Positions 1-9,174 of a DNA stretch of 64,000 nucleotides are shown piece by piece. The stretch is taken from contig OZ245890.1 in the NCBI GenBank assembly GCA_965229615.1, positions 930,001 to 994,000 on the forward strand, read 5' to 3'. Position 1 is the stretch's first letter, and each line of letters starts with the position of its first letter. The position numbers were made by a program, and so were the translations under genes. The stretch is from G965229615 sp965229615 (GTDB lineage: Bacteria > Pseudomonadota > Alphaproteobacteria > Rickettsiales > Midichloriaceae). The notes below the pieces were generated by a model. It was given only the letters and a program-made list of their open reading frames with translations. It was not told the origin of the DNA and did not search any database.

Positions 1-825
1 CTTCATAAAATTATCTCTAGGTTCATTTGCAGATTTTATATATTTAAATGTGTCTTTATATTTGCTATGCTTCCCGATGAAGCTAAGATCAACAACCACT
101 GCTGAATGATTCAAGTCTCTTGCTTGTACTATCATTATATTGTCACATTCATAATGTTGCAATAGATTTCTCACATCATCATATGTGCCATTTATAATAT
201 TTGCTGCATCTACGTTCTCAGCATCAAATATATCATTGTGCAACACTTTGAAATTCATTAAGCCAAATTTGTGTGGTATATCTTGCCATGTTTTGAACCA
301 TATATTGTCTATCATTTCACTACTCAAAATATGACGATTGTTTGCTACGAGTATCGGTACAATAAGAGTATTGCCTGATGCTGTACTAGCATAAGTGAAA
401 CCACAAGTATTCAAAATGCTTTTTACTTTCTCATCATCAAAAACTATATCTATAACCCCACTATATGATCTAGATGTCATTCTCTCAGATTTAAAAATAT
501 AATTACTAACTAGAGTTGATGGTGGATACATCATTTTATTTACACAATCCTTTATACTTGATGTATTTTCCCTATGTGTGTGTTGTGTATCAAGTCTTGA
601 TATAAGCTGTACTAGTGCAGCTCTTGTTCCATTTGCTAAAGCTATGCTTTTAGAATCAACAAGATTTCCTTCGTTTGCTGTAACACTAACACCCTCAACC
701 ACGAATGGATTGATCTGTTGATCACTTTGCACAGCAAAAGAATGATGCACATGCACTATAAAACATAAAATGCTGAATAATTTAAACAACAATTTCTGGA
801 TATATAAAAATTTTTTTTGTATCAT
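1..825 (-). CDS. DUF2066-like exported protein, C-terminus beyond window
   Basis: The reading frame runs without a stop from an ATG at 825 off the left edge, so only the first 275 codons are visible. Residues 1-30 form a basic then hydrophobic signal peptide with likely cleavage after SFA. The following stretch has the pattern VEGVSVTA, then ALANGTRAALVQLISRL, which resembles the DUF2066 family of alphaproteobacterial secreted proteins of unknown role. It is divergent from the gene at 897, with about 70 bp between them. The family call is by eye; the function is unknown. Confidence 0.6.
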   Translation of the reverse strand, partial: MIQKKFLYIQKLLFKLFSILCFIVHVHHSFAVQSDQQINPFVVEGVSVTANEGNLVDSKSIALANGTRAALVQLISRLDTQHTHRENTSSIKDCVNKMMYPPSTLVSNYIFKSERMTSRSYSGVIDIVFDDEKVKSILNTCGFTYASTASGNTLIVPILVANNRHILSSEMIDNIWFKTWQDIPHKFGLMNFKVLHNDIFDAENVDAANIINGTYDDVRNLLQHYECDNIMIVQARDLNHSAVVVDLSFIGKHSKYKDTFKYIKSANEPRDNFMK

Positions 826-896
826 TATCAGTAATATTCTTATTCATAATACTGCTTACAAGTAGTAACTCGCATTATACATATAGTATTTCCAAT

Positions 897-1460
897 ATGC
901 CATCACAACTTATTGAATTGATTCCTGCACTATGTTTCTTCATATCATATAAAATCTTCGATCTTTATTTCGCTACATCAACACTAGTATTTACTACGAT
1001 TTGCACAACAATTTTCATTTATTTCAAGCATAGAAAAATATCCAGTGTGACAATTGTGAGCGTCATATTGCTATTACTCTTCAGTATACTGACTGTTGTG
1101 ACAGGAAACATGACATTCATCAAAATGAAACCAACTTTCTTATACTTAACCATTGCTATAGTACTATTTATCGACATCATTTTTTTGAAAAAGCATTTCA
1201 TCAAAAAACTTTACATCACCTGTAATAATATAACAGATTTATCATCAAATATCGATATAAAGCTATGGCGTAAGGTTGAAATTGAATGGTGTTGTTTTCT
1301 AGTGTTGTTTTCTATGTCAAATGAAGTGGTATGGAGATATACTAGTGAAAGCGCATGGGTAAACTTTAAAGTGTTTATCATGCCAGTATTAATCATGTGT
1401 ATTATAATGATGCATATTATTATGTTATCAAAACACACGAAAGCAAAAAGTCAAATGTAG
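897..1460 (+). CDS. ispZ: Inner-membrane septation protein A (YciB/IspZ family)
   Basis: A 187-residue protein made almost entirely of about five hydrophobic membrane segments, the usual size for the YciB/IspZ family. Family-like patterns are the opening LIELIPALCFFISYKI followed by DLYFATS, the central KPTFLYLTIA, and the region around RKVEIEWCCFLVLFSMSNEVVWRY. Family members are linked to cell envelope integrity and septation in intracellular bacteria and enterobacteria. It is divergent from the DUF2066-like gene. Start at the ATG at 897; there is no strong ribosome-binding site. Confidence 0.8.
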   Translation: MPSQLIELIPALCFFISYKIFDLYFATSTLVFTTICTTIFIYFKHRKISSVTIVSVILLLLFSILTVVTGNMTFIKMKPTFLYLTIAIVLFIDIIFLKKHFIKKLYITCNNITDLSSNIDIKLWRKVEIEWCCFLVLFSMSNEVVWRYTSESAWVNFKVFIMPVLIMCIIMMHIIMLSKHTKAKSQM

Positions 1461-1558
1461 CAGTGAATCAGCCGCATAAAAACTATAATGTATATTTGAC
1501 ATTCTGCCTATGAAATGCAAATATTTTGAATATCAAGAGCTATATATATTTTTTGCAC

Positions 1559-2350
1559 ATGGTACAATTTTTATTACCAAAGAACTCAAGAGTACAAAAA
1601 GGCAGAGAACATGTAGAGGTGGGTTGTGATAAATCAAGTAACGATAAAACACTCTGTGTGCAAATATACCGGTATGATCCAGAGTTACATACAAATCCAC
1701 AATTGGATACATATTATTTAAACAAGGCAAGTAGCGGTAATATGGTGCTTGATATACTGATGAAAATTAAAGATGAGCTTGATCCAACACTGACATTTCG
1801 AAGATCTTGTAGGGAGGGGGTATGTGGTAGTTGTGCAATGAATATAGATGGTACCAACACACTTGCTTGTATAAAGCACATAGGCGAAATAGGCGACACA
1901 ATCAAGATATATCCACTACCTCATCTATCAGTAATACGAGATCTCGTGTGTGATTTAAGTGGTTTTTACAATCAGCTGAAAAGGGTGAAGCCTTGGCTGC
2001 ATCCAAAGACTGATATGGTGGAGTCAGGCATAGAACAAATGCAATCTGAAGAAGATAGGAGAAAACTTGATGGGCTATATGAGTGTGTATTGTGTGCTTG
2101 TTGTTCAACTGCCTGTCCAAGCTACTGGTGGAATGAGGAAAAATTCTTGGGTCCTGCAGCGTTATTACAAGCATATAGGTGGCTTGTTGATACTCGTGAT
2201 GATGCAAGAGAGGAAAGACTGCAGTACCTTGATGATGATTTTAAACTATATCGTTGTCATACAATAATGAACTGCACTAAAACATGCCCTAAAGGACTGA
2301 ATCCTTCGGCTGCAATTGCAAAAATAAAAAGCATGTTAGTTGATAGCTAA
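1559..2350 (+). CDS. sdhB: Succinate dehydrogenase iron-sulfur subunit
   Basis: Iron-sulfur subunit of complex II; it passes electrons from the flavoprotein SdhA to ubiquinone at the inner membrane. The [2Fe-2S] ligands are C84, C89, C92 and C104 (CREGVCGSC then LAC). The [4Fe-4S] and [3Fe-4S] cysteines are in CVLCACCSTACPSYWW and in CHTIMNCTKTCPKG. I start it at the ATG at 1559 (MVQFLLPKNS, like rickettsial SdhB, 263 residues) instead of an in-frame TTG at 1526. No sdhA, sdhC or sdhD is adjacent, so the sdh genes are dispersed. Confidence 0.97.
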   Translation: MVQFLLPKNSRVQKGREHVEVGCDKSSNDKTLCVQIYRYDPELHTNPQLDTYYLNKASSGNMVLDILMKIKDELDPTLTFRRSCREGVCGSCAMNIDGTNTLACIKHIGEIGDTIKIYPLPHLSVIRDLVCDLSGFYNQLKRVKPWLHPKTDMVESGIEQMQSEEDRRKLDGLYECVLCACCSTACPSYWWNEEKFLGPAALLQAYRWLVDTRDDAREERLQYLDDDFKLYRCHTIMNCTKTCPKGLNPSAAIAKIKSMLVDS

Positions 2351-2353
2351 GTG

Positions 2354-3829
2354 TTAAGGTTTCACCATATTGCTGTTGATCCGCTCGCCTATTTTAGGCC
2401 ATTTTATTGAATCAATATGGTATGACAATTTTTCATTGATCGTTTCAATATTACCCTGTGTTTCAGGCCATATCTGTTGTGCAGTACTGATGAGATCAAG
2501 AATGCCTTGATATATGAAGGCATCATTTTTCCTTAGCCATACTTGCCACTTTCCATCTTCCATTTTCACTTTATTTCCCAATTCAGCTCGTAATTCCTCA
2601 AGTGTTCTTTCGCTGCTCACTGCTGTGTTCAGCTCGTTTTTTATCTGTTGTAATATATAGTATCCCTCATTGAAGGTGTCAGGTCCCAATTCATACTTGT
2701 TATGATGCATCATAAGAGTTGTTGTATGCTGCATCCACCATTCAATATCATGCTCTTTATTTGTAACCCCCTCTTTTTGTAAGTATGATTCCAGTGAATG
2801 AATGTGCATGGCAAGTTCAAGTCCAGACTGTACTGCATCAATTACAGACATATGAGTGCTTTCCATCATTTTCCTGGTACGATTTGGACCATCAGGCATT
2901 ATCATATTTAGTTTAATATCATCATTCTCACGTAAGGCATACATTGAATACAGTATTGCTGCTATATCTTGCATTCTATCATGGCTTAGTTTTGCACTAT
3001 CTCCAGCAAAGTAAAATATCCCATCTTGATCTTGTGATCCAATAATCCAACCATTTGTTGCTGCATGCTGCACATCAAATGGCCCTCTCCCAGACCAATG
3101 GTCAGCTGGTACAGCTGTCATAGTTGCGAGAGCATTATTCTGTCCTTCAATTTCAACTGTTTCATACCATTTTGTAACATGAATATTTTCTGTTTTGAAA
3201 CCAAAACTTTTGAACAACTTGTCATCACCTTCTGGTACGTAAATTTTAACATTAGGATATAGCTTTACAAGTTTCTTGAGTGCGGCTGCATCAACATGAT
3301 CTCTATGGTTGTGAGATATTATTATTGCGTCAAGTCTTGGAAGATCTGTGATTGCAACACCTGGCTTGGTTTTTGCTGGATATAGTATCCAATTTAGGTC
3401 ACCAAATACTGGATCTGTTATTATGTTAATATCCTTTCCAAGCTGTATTAGTTGTGTCGCATGACCAACATTCTGTATTGCATATTCTCCATCATTCAAT
3501 GCTGTAGCACTATCAAATTTGTATATATTACTATCGCTTTCATTATGGGCAAAATACTTGAATTTATTGCATAGATACAACGTTAGGAGGCGTAATAATC
3601 TCTTCAGTTGTGTCTCAAAAAAAATGTTAAATGCCTCCCAGTCATGTGAACAGTCATGTGAGCCTTCGCTACATATGTACTTCTTCTTGCTACTCCATTT
3701 GTCATTACGCAATTCAGGTTGTGCAAAAGGTTTAGAGCTGCTATTTTCAGACTTCGATTTCGCAATTGCCTGTTGTTGTATCTCTTTGAATAACTCGTTT
3801 TTCTTATCTATTGATGTATATTTAATCAT
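2354..3829 (-). CDS. Metallo-beta-lactamase-fold hydrolase (UlaG/NAPE-PLD-like)
   Basis: A 491-residue protein with the metal-binding motif HNHRDH (H173, H175, D177, H178), preceded by ITDPVFGD and followed by VPADHWSGRGPFD and FAGDSA. This is the order of the UlaG/NAPE-PLD/RomA branch of the superfamily. The first ~110 residues are polar and not part of the fold. The last ~190, after MPDGPNRTRKMM, form a largely helical extension that is longer than in typical members. The substrate is unknown; related enzymes hydrolyse N-acyl-phosphatidylethanolamine or sugar lactones. Convergent with sdhB, divergent from recF. Confidence 0.8.
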   Translation of the reverse strand: MIKYTSIDKKNELFKEIQQQAIAKSKSENSSSKPFAQPELRNDKWSSKKKYICSEGSHDCSHDWEAFNIFFETQLKRLLRLLTLYLCNKFKYFAHNESDSNIYKFDSATALNDGEYAIQNVGHATQLIQLGKDINIITDPVFGDLNWILYPAKTKPGVAITDLPRLDAIIISHNHRDHVDAAALKKLVKLYPNVKIYVPEGDDKLFKSFGFKTENIHVTKWYETVEIEGQNNALATMTAVPADHWSGRGPFDVQHAATNGWIIGSQDQDGIFYFAGDSAKLSHDRMQDIAAILYSMYALRENDDIKLNMIMPDGPNRTRKMMESTHMSVIDAVQSGLELAMHIHSLESYLQKEGVTNKEHDIEWWMQHTTTLMMHHNKYELGPDTFNEGYYILQQIKNELNTAVSSERTLEELRAELGNKVKMEDGKWQVWLRKNDAFIYQGILDLISTAQQIWPETQGNIETINEKLSYHIDSIKWPKIGERINSNMVKP

Positions 3830-3944
3830 ATTTAATTGTTAGAAGCCTCAATATTTTGATACATACGAATAATATCATGATTCATATGCATGATAACACA
3901 CAAATTTTAAAGAACTATTACATTTACTAAAAAACATATTTTTT

Positions 3945-5252
3945 ATGATATGCGCTATGACCTTAACAGGGTTCAGGAATCATAACAGACTTGAGCTTAC
4001 TAATACAAATGCAAAATGTGTTATAATACAAGGTGAAAATGGTGCTGGCAAGACAACGATATTAGAAGCACTATCAGTCACTTCTCCTGGTAGGGGAATA
4101 AGAGCAACACTGCTTGATGAGATGATTACACATCATGACATCAACACTCAACTAACACAATATGATGAAATAAGAAACAGACTGGGCATAGGGTGGCATG
4201 TATTGCTACAAGTAAATGCTGTTGATAACAATGCTGAAAGTCAAATTATAGAGTGTTTTTATAATACTAAGACCAGAAAAAAAGTTATACACTGTCTGGA
4301 CAATATGTCTGATGTAATGTCTGCTGGAAAAAGGACAACTAGAAAAGGCATTCAGCACATTCCAATAATTCATTTTGCACCACAAATGTGTAATTTGTTC
4401 AATGATAGCACTACATCACGTAGAAGGTTTTTTGATAGGATAGTATACAATGTCTTTCCACAACATGCGAAGTGTTATAATGAATACGAACATCACATAA
4501 AAACGCGTATGAACATCTTGCGTGATGAACATACCAATATTACTAGCAGCAATAAAATGCTATCAATAGTAGAGGAGAAACTAGCTGATGTATCGACTCA
4601 AATCACTATCAATCGCTTTATTGTGATGACACTTTTGCAAAATATTTTATTGAATTTATGTAGGAAAGATGAGATATATCAACATTTCTTGATGAAACCA
4701 TTGGTAGATTGCAGTATTTACAATATGTTGTGTGACAGTATGGGCAATATGATTACAAAAAATGATGTGTTAAATACTTCCTTAATATATTTGCAACACA
4801 TTATAAATAACATCACAACTGACATAAATAACAAATTCAAGGCAACAATTGCACAGCAATTTGCTATGAGTAGAGAGCGCGATAGATATAGTGGCAAGTC
4901 ACTGTATGGTATACATAGAGCAAATTTCACAATGCTGAATATTGTGAAAAACCTTGACATATCACTTTGCTCAACTGGTGAGCAGAAGCATGCACTTCTA
5001 GCTATCATATTTGCTCAGGTTTATATGTTGAAACATATCAGGAGTGATGCTGCAACATATGGTGGGACTGCAGGAATTGTTCCTATACTATTACTTGATG
5101 ACATCACTGAGCATCTTGATGAAACGAGACTTAGTATGTTGATCGGCCACCTAACAGGGATGGAAGGACAGATATGGATTACATCAATAGATAGACATTT
5201 ACCAGATGTTATAGCTAGAAGCCTTAATGATATAAATGTAATATCACTATAA
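3945..5252 (+). CDS. recF: DNA replication and repair protein RecF
   Basis: An SMC-like ATPase that helps load RecA at single-strand gaps. The Walker A motif GENGAGKTT is at residues 30-38, just after the typical opening LTGFRNHNRLEL. The ABC signature-like STGEQKHALLAI and the Walker B LLLDDITEHLDETR lie in the C-terminal third. At 435 residues it is somewhat longer than common RecF proteins (about 360-390), with extra sequence in the middle. It ends 29 bp before the next gene on the same strand. Confidence 0.93.
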   Translation: MICAMTLTGFRNHNRLELTNTNAKCVIIQGENGAGKTTILEALSVTSPGRGIRATLLDEMITHHDINTQLTQYDEIRNRLGIGWHVLLQVNAVDNNAESQIIECFYNTKTRKKVIHCLDNMSDVMSAGKRTTRKGIQHIPIIHFAPQMCNLFNDSTTSRRRFFDRIVYNVFPQHAKCYNEYEHHIKTRMNILRDEHTNITSSNKMLSIVEEKLADVSTQITINRFIVMTLLQNILLNLCRKDEIYQHFLMKPLVDCSIYNMLCDSMGNMITKNDVLNTSLIYLQHIINNITTDINNKFKATIAQQFAMSRERDRYSGKSLYGIHRANFTMLNIVKNLDISLCSTGEQKHALLAIIFAQVYMLKHIRSDAATYGGTAGIVPILLLDDITEHLDETRLSMLIGHLTGMEGQIWITSIDRHLPDVIARSLNDINVISL

Positions 5253-5272
5253 AAATATAATAATTCTAAAGT

Positions 5273-5280
5273 GGGGGGGG
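5273..5280 (+). repeat. G8 homopolymer just before a start codon
   Basis: Eight consecutive G bases lie one base upstream of the ATG at 5282. G runs of this length are rare in such AT-rich DNA. The run could pair with the anti-Shine-Dalgarno CCUCC, but it sits very close to the start. Length change by strand slippage could alter translation; that is inference. Confidence 0.7.
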
Positions 5281-5281
5281 T

Positions 5282-5974
5282 ATGAATTACTCTGAAATTT
5301 TTACAAGATATGGGAAGTCAGCCTTGGCAGGCTCAGTGATGGGATTATTTGGTGTGTCATTGTGTGGTGCTAAAACTCATTATTGGTGTTGGGGAGCAGA
5401 ATATCAACACTCACATGATGATAAGGTATTAGAAAAAATACTAGATGCCATTGAGAGAGGAAATGGAATTAGTGAAATAATACAGCATGCAGTTCCAGAT
5501 TGCTTTCAGCAACATGCTGATGATCTTTACTCTGTCTCTTTACAACAACAAGAGACTAAGTGGACATATACAAAAAGCTTCATTGGAAATCAGGTAGCCT
5601 TCATAGCAACAGCAATATTTGGTGCTTTGTTTCATGATTTTATTGGCAAGGATTTGACAGTAGAAATAAATGAGTTGTTCAACACAGACATCAGTTCATA
5701 CATTGTTGATGCATGTGCTATTGGTACTTTGAGTGTTCCCATTTTTTGTAGTGTTGTATTCTATGCAAGTGCATTTGATTGTAAACGTTTCATCAAGGAC
5801 ATAAACACGCCATATTTTAATAATAATGTAATCATCCAAGCCTTTATACTTGGTGTTACAGCTGGTCTGGGTGCATATTGCGGCGATAAAGTAGATGAAG
5901 AAACTAGTGATGAACAGGCTGATATATTGGATGCATTGGAGTCATATAATCAGATTAATGCTATAACTGATTGA
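5282..5974 (+). CDS. Hypothetical membrane protein, about four TM segments
   Basis: I do not recognise this 230-residue protein. Hydrophobic segments lie near residues 14-35 (SVMGLFGVSLCG), 107-125 (AFIATAIFGALF), 140-165 (IGTLSVPIFCSVVFYASAF) and 183-203 (AFILGVTAGLGAYCG). Between the first two is a polar loop of about 70 residues rich in His, Gln and Asp. The C-terminal tail is acidic. The start is fixed by the ATG directly after the G8 tract, and the gene sits 29 bp after recF, so it could be read with it. No transporter or enzyme motif is visible. Confidence 0.7.
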   Translation: MNYSEIFTRYGKSALAGSVMGLFGVSLCGAKTHYWCWGAEYQHSHDDKVLEKILDAIERGNGISEIIQHAVPDCFQQHADDLYSVSLQQQETKWTYTKSFIGNQVAFIATAIFGALFHDFIGKDLTVEINELFNTDISSYIVDACAIGTLSVPIFCSVVFYASAFDCKRFIKDINTPYFNNNVIIQAFILGVTAGLGAYCGDKVDEETSDEQADILDALESYNQINAITD

Positions 5975-6015
5975 TCGTACATATGTGTGTATTTTTTTGC
6001 TGTGTTTTAGCTGAT

Positions 6016-6032
6016 ATGTCAAACTTTGACAT
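6016..6032. promoter_or_regulatory. Palindrome overlapping the hemB -35 box
   Basis: A 17-base odd palindrome, ATGTCAAACTTTGACAT, is symmetric around the C at 6024. Its right half contains the -35 hexamer of the promoter at 6026-6054. This arrangement suits a repressor operator. The binding protein is unknown. Confidence 0.45.
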
Positions 6033-6054
6033 GCAATGTTTTATTTGGTATTAT
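6026..6054 (+). promoter_or_regulatory. Sigma-70-type promoter upstream of hemB
   Basis: A TTGACA hexamer at 6026-6031 and a TATTAT hexamer at 6049-6054 are separated by exactly 17 bases. The hemB ATG at 6092 follows after a leader of about 30 bases. Consensus spacing and a perfect -35 make this one of the best promoter candidates in the window. Confidence 0.6.
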
Positions 6055-6091
6055 CGGTGCAAATTCATAGTTCTCAATATGTAAGCCAACA

Positions 6092-7084
6092 ATGCAATCG
6101 TATCCTAATACAAGGCTAAGACGCAATAGAAAAGCACAATGGATTAGAGATTTAGTAGCAGAAAATCATCTCATATCATCAGATCTCATTGTGCCGCTTT
6201 TTATTACTGAGGGCGTTAGTGCTGTTGAGGAGATAAAAAATATGGATTCTGTATATCGCTATAGTATAGATAAGATGCTTGATGAAGTGAAGCGCTTGCA
6301 CGATCTAGGTGTGCAGGCTGTAATGCTTTTCCCATATATACCACAGGATCTAAAAACACATGATGGAGCTGAAGCACTTAATAAATCAGGACTAATGTGT
6401 AGAGCAGTGGAGGCATTGAAAAAACATCTACCACAAGTTGGTGTGATAGTTGATGTTGCATTAGATCCATATACATCTCATGGACATGATGGTGTTCTTG
6501 ATGATCATGGTGATGTAGACAATGATAAAACAGTCAAATTATTGTGTGAACAAGCACTTATGCTTGCGGGTTCAGGTGCAGATGCTGTTGCTCCATCAGA
6601 TATGATGGATGGTAGAATAGGATGTATTAGAAAAGTATTTGAAGATAATCACTACTACAATACTCAAATCTTTGCATATTCAGTAAAATATATATCGAAT
6701 TTTTATTCACCATTTCGACATGCAGTTGGTTCAATAAGCAATCTTAGCGGTTCTGATAAGAAATCATATCAGATGGATTATCGTAACAGTAGGGAAGCAA
6801 TACTTGAAATCGAAATGGACATTCAAGAGGGGGCTGACGCAATCATAATCAAACCTGGTATGATGTGTCTTGATATAGTAAAGACAGCTAGTCAAAAATA
6901 CAACTTACCGGTTCTTTCATACCACGTTAGTGGCGAATATTCAATCTTGAGAAACGCAGTTAGGAACAGTATAATAGCGGATGAGAAACAAGTAGTATTA
7001 GAGATTTTGCATTGTTTCAAACGAGCTGGGGCGAGTGCCATCATCACGTACTATGCAGGCTGGATTGCTGGATTGCTACATTGA
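6092..7084 (+). CDS. hemB: Delta-aminolevulinic acid dehydratase (porphobilinogen synthase)
   Basis: Condenses two 5-aminolevulinate molecules to porphobilinogen in heme synthesis. The two Schiff-base lysines are visible: K199 in FAYSVKYIS and K254 in IIIKPGMM. The segment DVALDPYTSHGHDG is the cysteine-poor version of the metal-site region seen in many alphaproteobacterial, magnesium-type enzymes. Other conserved parts are APSDMMDGRIG, QMDYRNSREA and SYHVSGEY. Its 330 residues are the normal length. It has its own promoter with an overlapping palindrome. Confidence 0.97.
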   Translation: MQSYPNTRLRRNRKAQWIRDLVAENHLISSDLIVPLFITEGVSAVEEIKNMDSVYRYSIDKMLDEVKRLHDLGVQAVMLFPYIPQDLKTHDGAEALNKSGLMCRAVEALKKHLPQVGVIVDVALDPYTSHGHDGVLDDHGDVDNDKTVKLLCEQALMLAGSGADAVAPSDMMDGRIGCIRKVFEDNHYYNTQIFAYSVKYISNFYSPFRHAVGSISNLSGSDKKSYQMDYRNSREAILEIEMDIQEGADAIIIKPGMMCLDIVKTASQKYNLPVLSYHVSGEYSILRNAVRNSIIADEKQVVLEILHCFKRAGASAIITYYAGWIAGLLH

Positions 7085-7138
7085 TTATATTGCTAGTAGT
7101 ATTCTTTGATACGATAACACTAATGCATTAATGATGCA

Positions 7139-8359
7139 ATGTTAATACTGAATAAAATAGAAGATTTAAAAAAGAGATTCATTACGAATTCTTTGGAGAT
7201 GCAGTTGATGGTGGCATTTATTGCTTTATTTAATGCTATTTTCACTGTTATTTTGGTCATATGTGATATTACCATTATATCTACAAATGTTTTTTTTCAC
7301 AGATGTATAGTGTTATGTCTTACTATGATTTTAATTTTCTATATTAGATTTGATAAGAACACTACTGCAGTGAATAGCATGTGGAATATTGTACTTGTGC
7401 TATCATTTTTTTTACTACCCTTGCACTATCTGCTACAACATCAGCTTGCGTTTGGTTGGATGATAAATTTTTTCCTCTCGATTTTGCTTTGTTTAACATT
7501 AGTAAATATCAAAAACATTTTTGTACTATTCATAGTAATAATGTACACATTAACGATGTTTTACTGCATATCATTAGATAATATTGTGCAAGATACTGTT
7601 TTCAGCACTAAAAAGGAATTTTTTGCGTTCATTTCATCAACATTCACGTCATGTGGTATTTATATCACATATATGTATAGAAAGATAGATCTCAATGTTG
7701 AAATAAATAATATGAGGCTATTTAGTGGAGTGGTTGCACATCGTGTGCTCACGCCATTTGCTGTTGCTATAACAACAATACAGGTTATAAAGAGGGAGGC
7801 ATCTGAATTTATGAAAAAAGATACACTACAGCTAACAGATGAATTACTATCTATTATTGGAAATGCAAGAAGCGAGGTTAGTATGATGTTAAACAATGTG
7901 CAAAATGTTGATGACGTTCATTGTGATGAAATTTGCTCACTCGAGAAAATACTTAGAGATGTCATATCAAACTATTACGTAGCAAAGGCAGCAGTTATGG
8001 AAATCAATATACATAGTGATATACAATTTCTAGGAAATAGGAGGTTAATGGAGTATGTTATAATTAATCTTTTGAAAAATGCATGGCAACATGGGGGACA
8101 CGATGTAAAGGTTACAATATCGATAGATGCTAATAAAATGATTTTGAGTGATAACGGTTGTGGTATCAATAGAGAAGCTAGTATATTTACAAAGTTTTTT
8201 AGTACAAAAAGTGGGTATAGTTTGGGGCTAGGATTATGGTTTTGTAAAGCTGCAATGGAAAAGATGGGTGGGAGTATAACTTGTATATCAGATGTTGGCA
8301 TGCATACGACTTTCATATTATATTTTCCGCGATGCAAAATAAACACTGCAACTCAATGA
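7139..8359 (+). CDS. Membrane sensor histidine kinase with altered H-box
   Basis: The N-terminal ~180 residues contain about six hydrophobic segments without a large periplasmic loop, an architecture reminiscent of CqsS/LqsS-type autoinducer sensors. The presumed phospho-acceptor is H201 in GVVAHRVLTPFAV, where the usual HE pair is HR. The ATPase domain is complete: N box LLKNAWQHGG, G1 box ILSDNGCGI, F/G2 boxes FTKFFSTKSGYSLGLGL, ending GMHTTFILYFPR. No response regulator is adjacent. It overlaps comF by 4 bp (ATGA). The signal is unknown and the CqsS/LqsS comparison is tentative. Confidence 0.8.
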   Translation: MLILNKIEDLKKRFITNSLEMQLMVAFIALFNAIFTVILVICDITIISTNVFFHRCIVLCLTMILIFYIRFDKNTTAVNSMWNIVLVLSFFLLPLHYLLQHQLAFGWMINFFLSILLCLTLVNIKNIFVLFIVIMYTLTMFYCISLDNIVQDTVFSTKKEFFAFISSTFTSCGIYITYMYRKIDLNVEINNMRLFSGVVAHRVLTPFAVAITTIQVIKREASEFMKKDTLQLTDELLSIIGNARSEVSMMLNNVQNVDDVHCDEICSLEKILRDVISNYYVAKAAVMEINIHSDIQFLGNRRLMEYVIINLLKNAWQHGGHDVKVTISIDANKMILSDNGCGINREASIFTKFFSTKSGYSLGLGLWFCKAAMEKMGGSITCISDVGMHTTFILYFPRCKINTATQ

Positions 8360-9051
8360 TATCAAGTCTATTGATTAATTTGCTCTCTGATGTTATTGCA
8401 AATAAATGTTTGCTTTGTAAACATCAAGTTGTGATTGGCAGTAAGGCATTGTGTAGTAAATGTTGGGGAAGTATTGTTTTTATCACTGATGCATCAACAG
8501 TTGATTCATTATATGCTCATATCGCAGAAGGTTATATAGATAGACATCACGGTATTTATACTGCTATAGAGTATAATAGTGCTGGCAAAAAGCTTATACA
8601 TGCACTGAAGTATAAGTCACCATATGTATTGTGTGATTTGTTTGCAAAATGGTTATTTCTATTTCATCAGCACAAAATAGCACAATATGATGTAATAATA
8701 CCAGTGCCAATACATAACATAAAGTTGAAAAAGCGTGGTTACAATCAAGCTGCGATTTTAGCGAAGCGTTTATCAGGTATAAGCTGTAAAAAATATTTGT
8801 TGGATATGTTGATAAAAACCCGTAATACAAAATCACAAACTCTTTTAAATCAACACGAAAGATTGTATAATATTGCTAATACATTTGCAATCAATCCCAA
8901 ATATAGCGATTTCTTATCATATAAGAATGTATTACTGGTTGATGATGTGATTACAACGGGTGCAACTGTTGTTGAGTGTGCAAATACTCTGTTTGCATCT
9001 CGTAACATCAGAGGCGTTGCATGTATTAGTGCTGCTAAAACTGTATTCTGA
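8356..9051 (+). CDS. comF: ComF family phosphoribosyltransferase-like protein
   Basis: ComF-type protein, associated with DNA uptake in competent bacteria but of unknown role in most others. It begins with a zinc-ribbon-like CLLC...CSKC region (residues ~17-40). The PRPP-binding-like motif LLVDDVITTGATV lies near the C-terminus, preceded by PVPIHNIKLKKRGYNQAAILAK, both typical. I chose the ATG at 8356, which overlaps the kinase stop as ATGA and gives 231 residues; the longer in-frame start at 8281 would lie inside the kinase gene. Confidence 0.88.
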   Translation: MISSLLINLLSDVIANKCLLCKHQVVIGSKALCSKCWGSIVFITDASTVDSLYAHIAEGYIDRHHGIYTAIEYNSAGKKLIHALKYKSPYVLCDLFAKWLFLFHQHKIAQYDVIIPVPIHNIKLKKRGYNQAAILAKRLSGISCKKYLLDMLIKTRNTKSQTLLNQHERLYNIANTFAINPKYSDFLSYKNVLLVDDVITTGATVVECANTLFASRNIRGVACISAAKTVF

Positions 9052-9174
9052 TGTGACCATGATTTTTTATGGACTAACATGCAATGCCTTGTGTTATTTT
9101 ATTTACACAGCATTAAAATGCTGCTACAATGCATGGGCTTTGGTTGTTATATCAATATATATGTTTCAAACAAA

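Noticed and set aside
1526..1558. Upstream TTG start for sdhB
   Set aside because: The extra 11 residues do not resemble SdhB, while MVQFLLPKNS at 1559 does.
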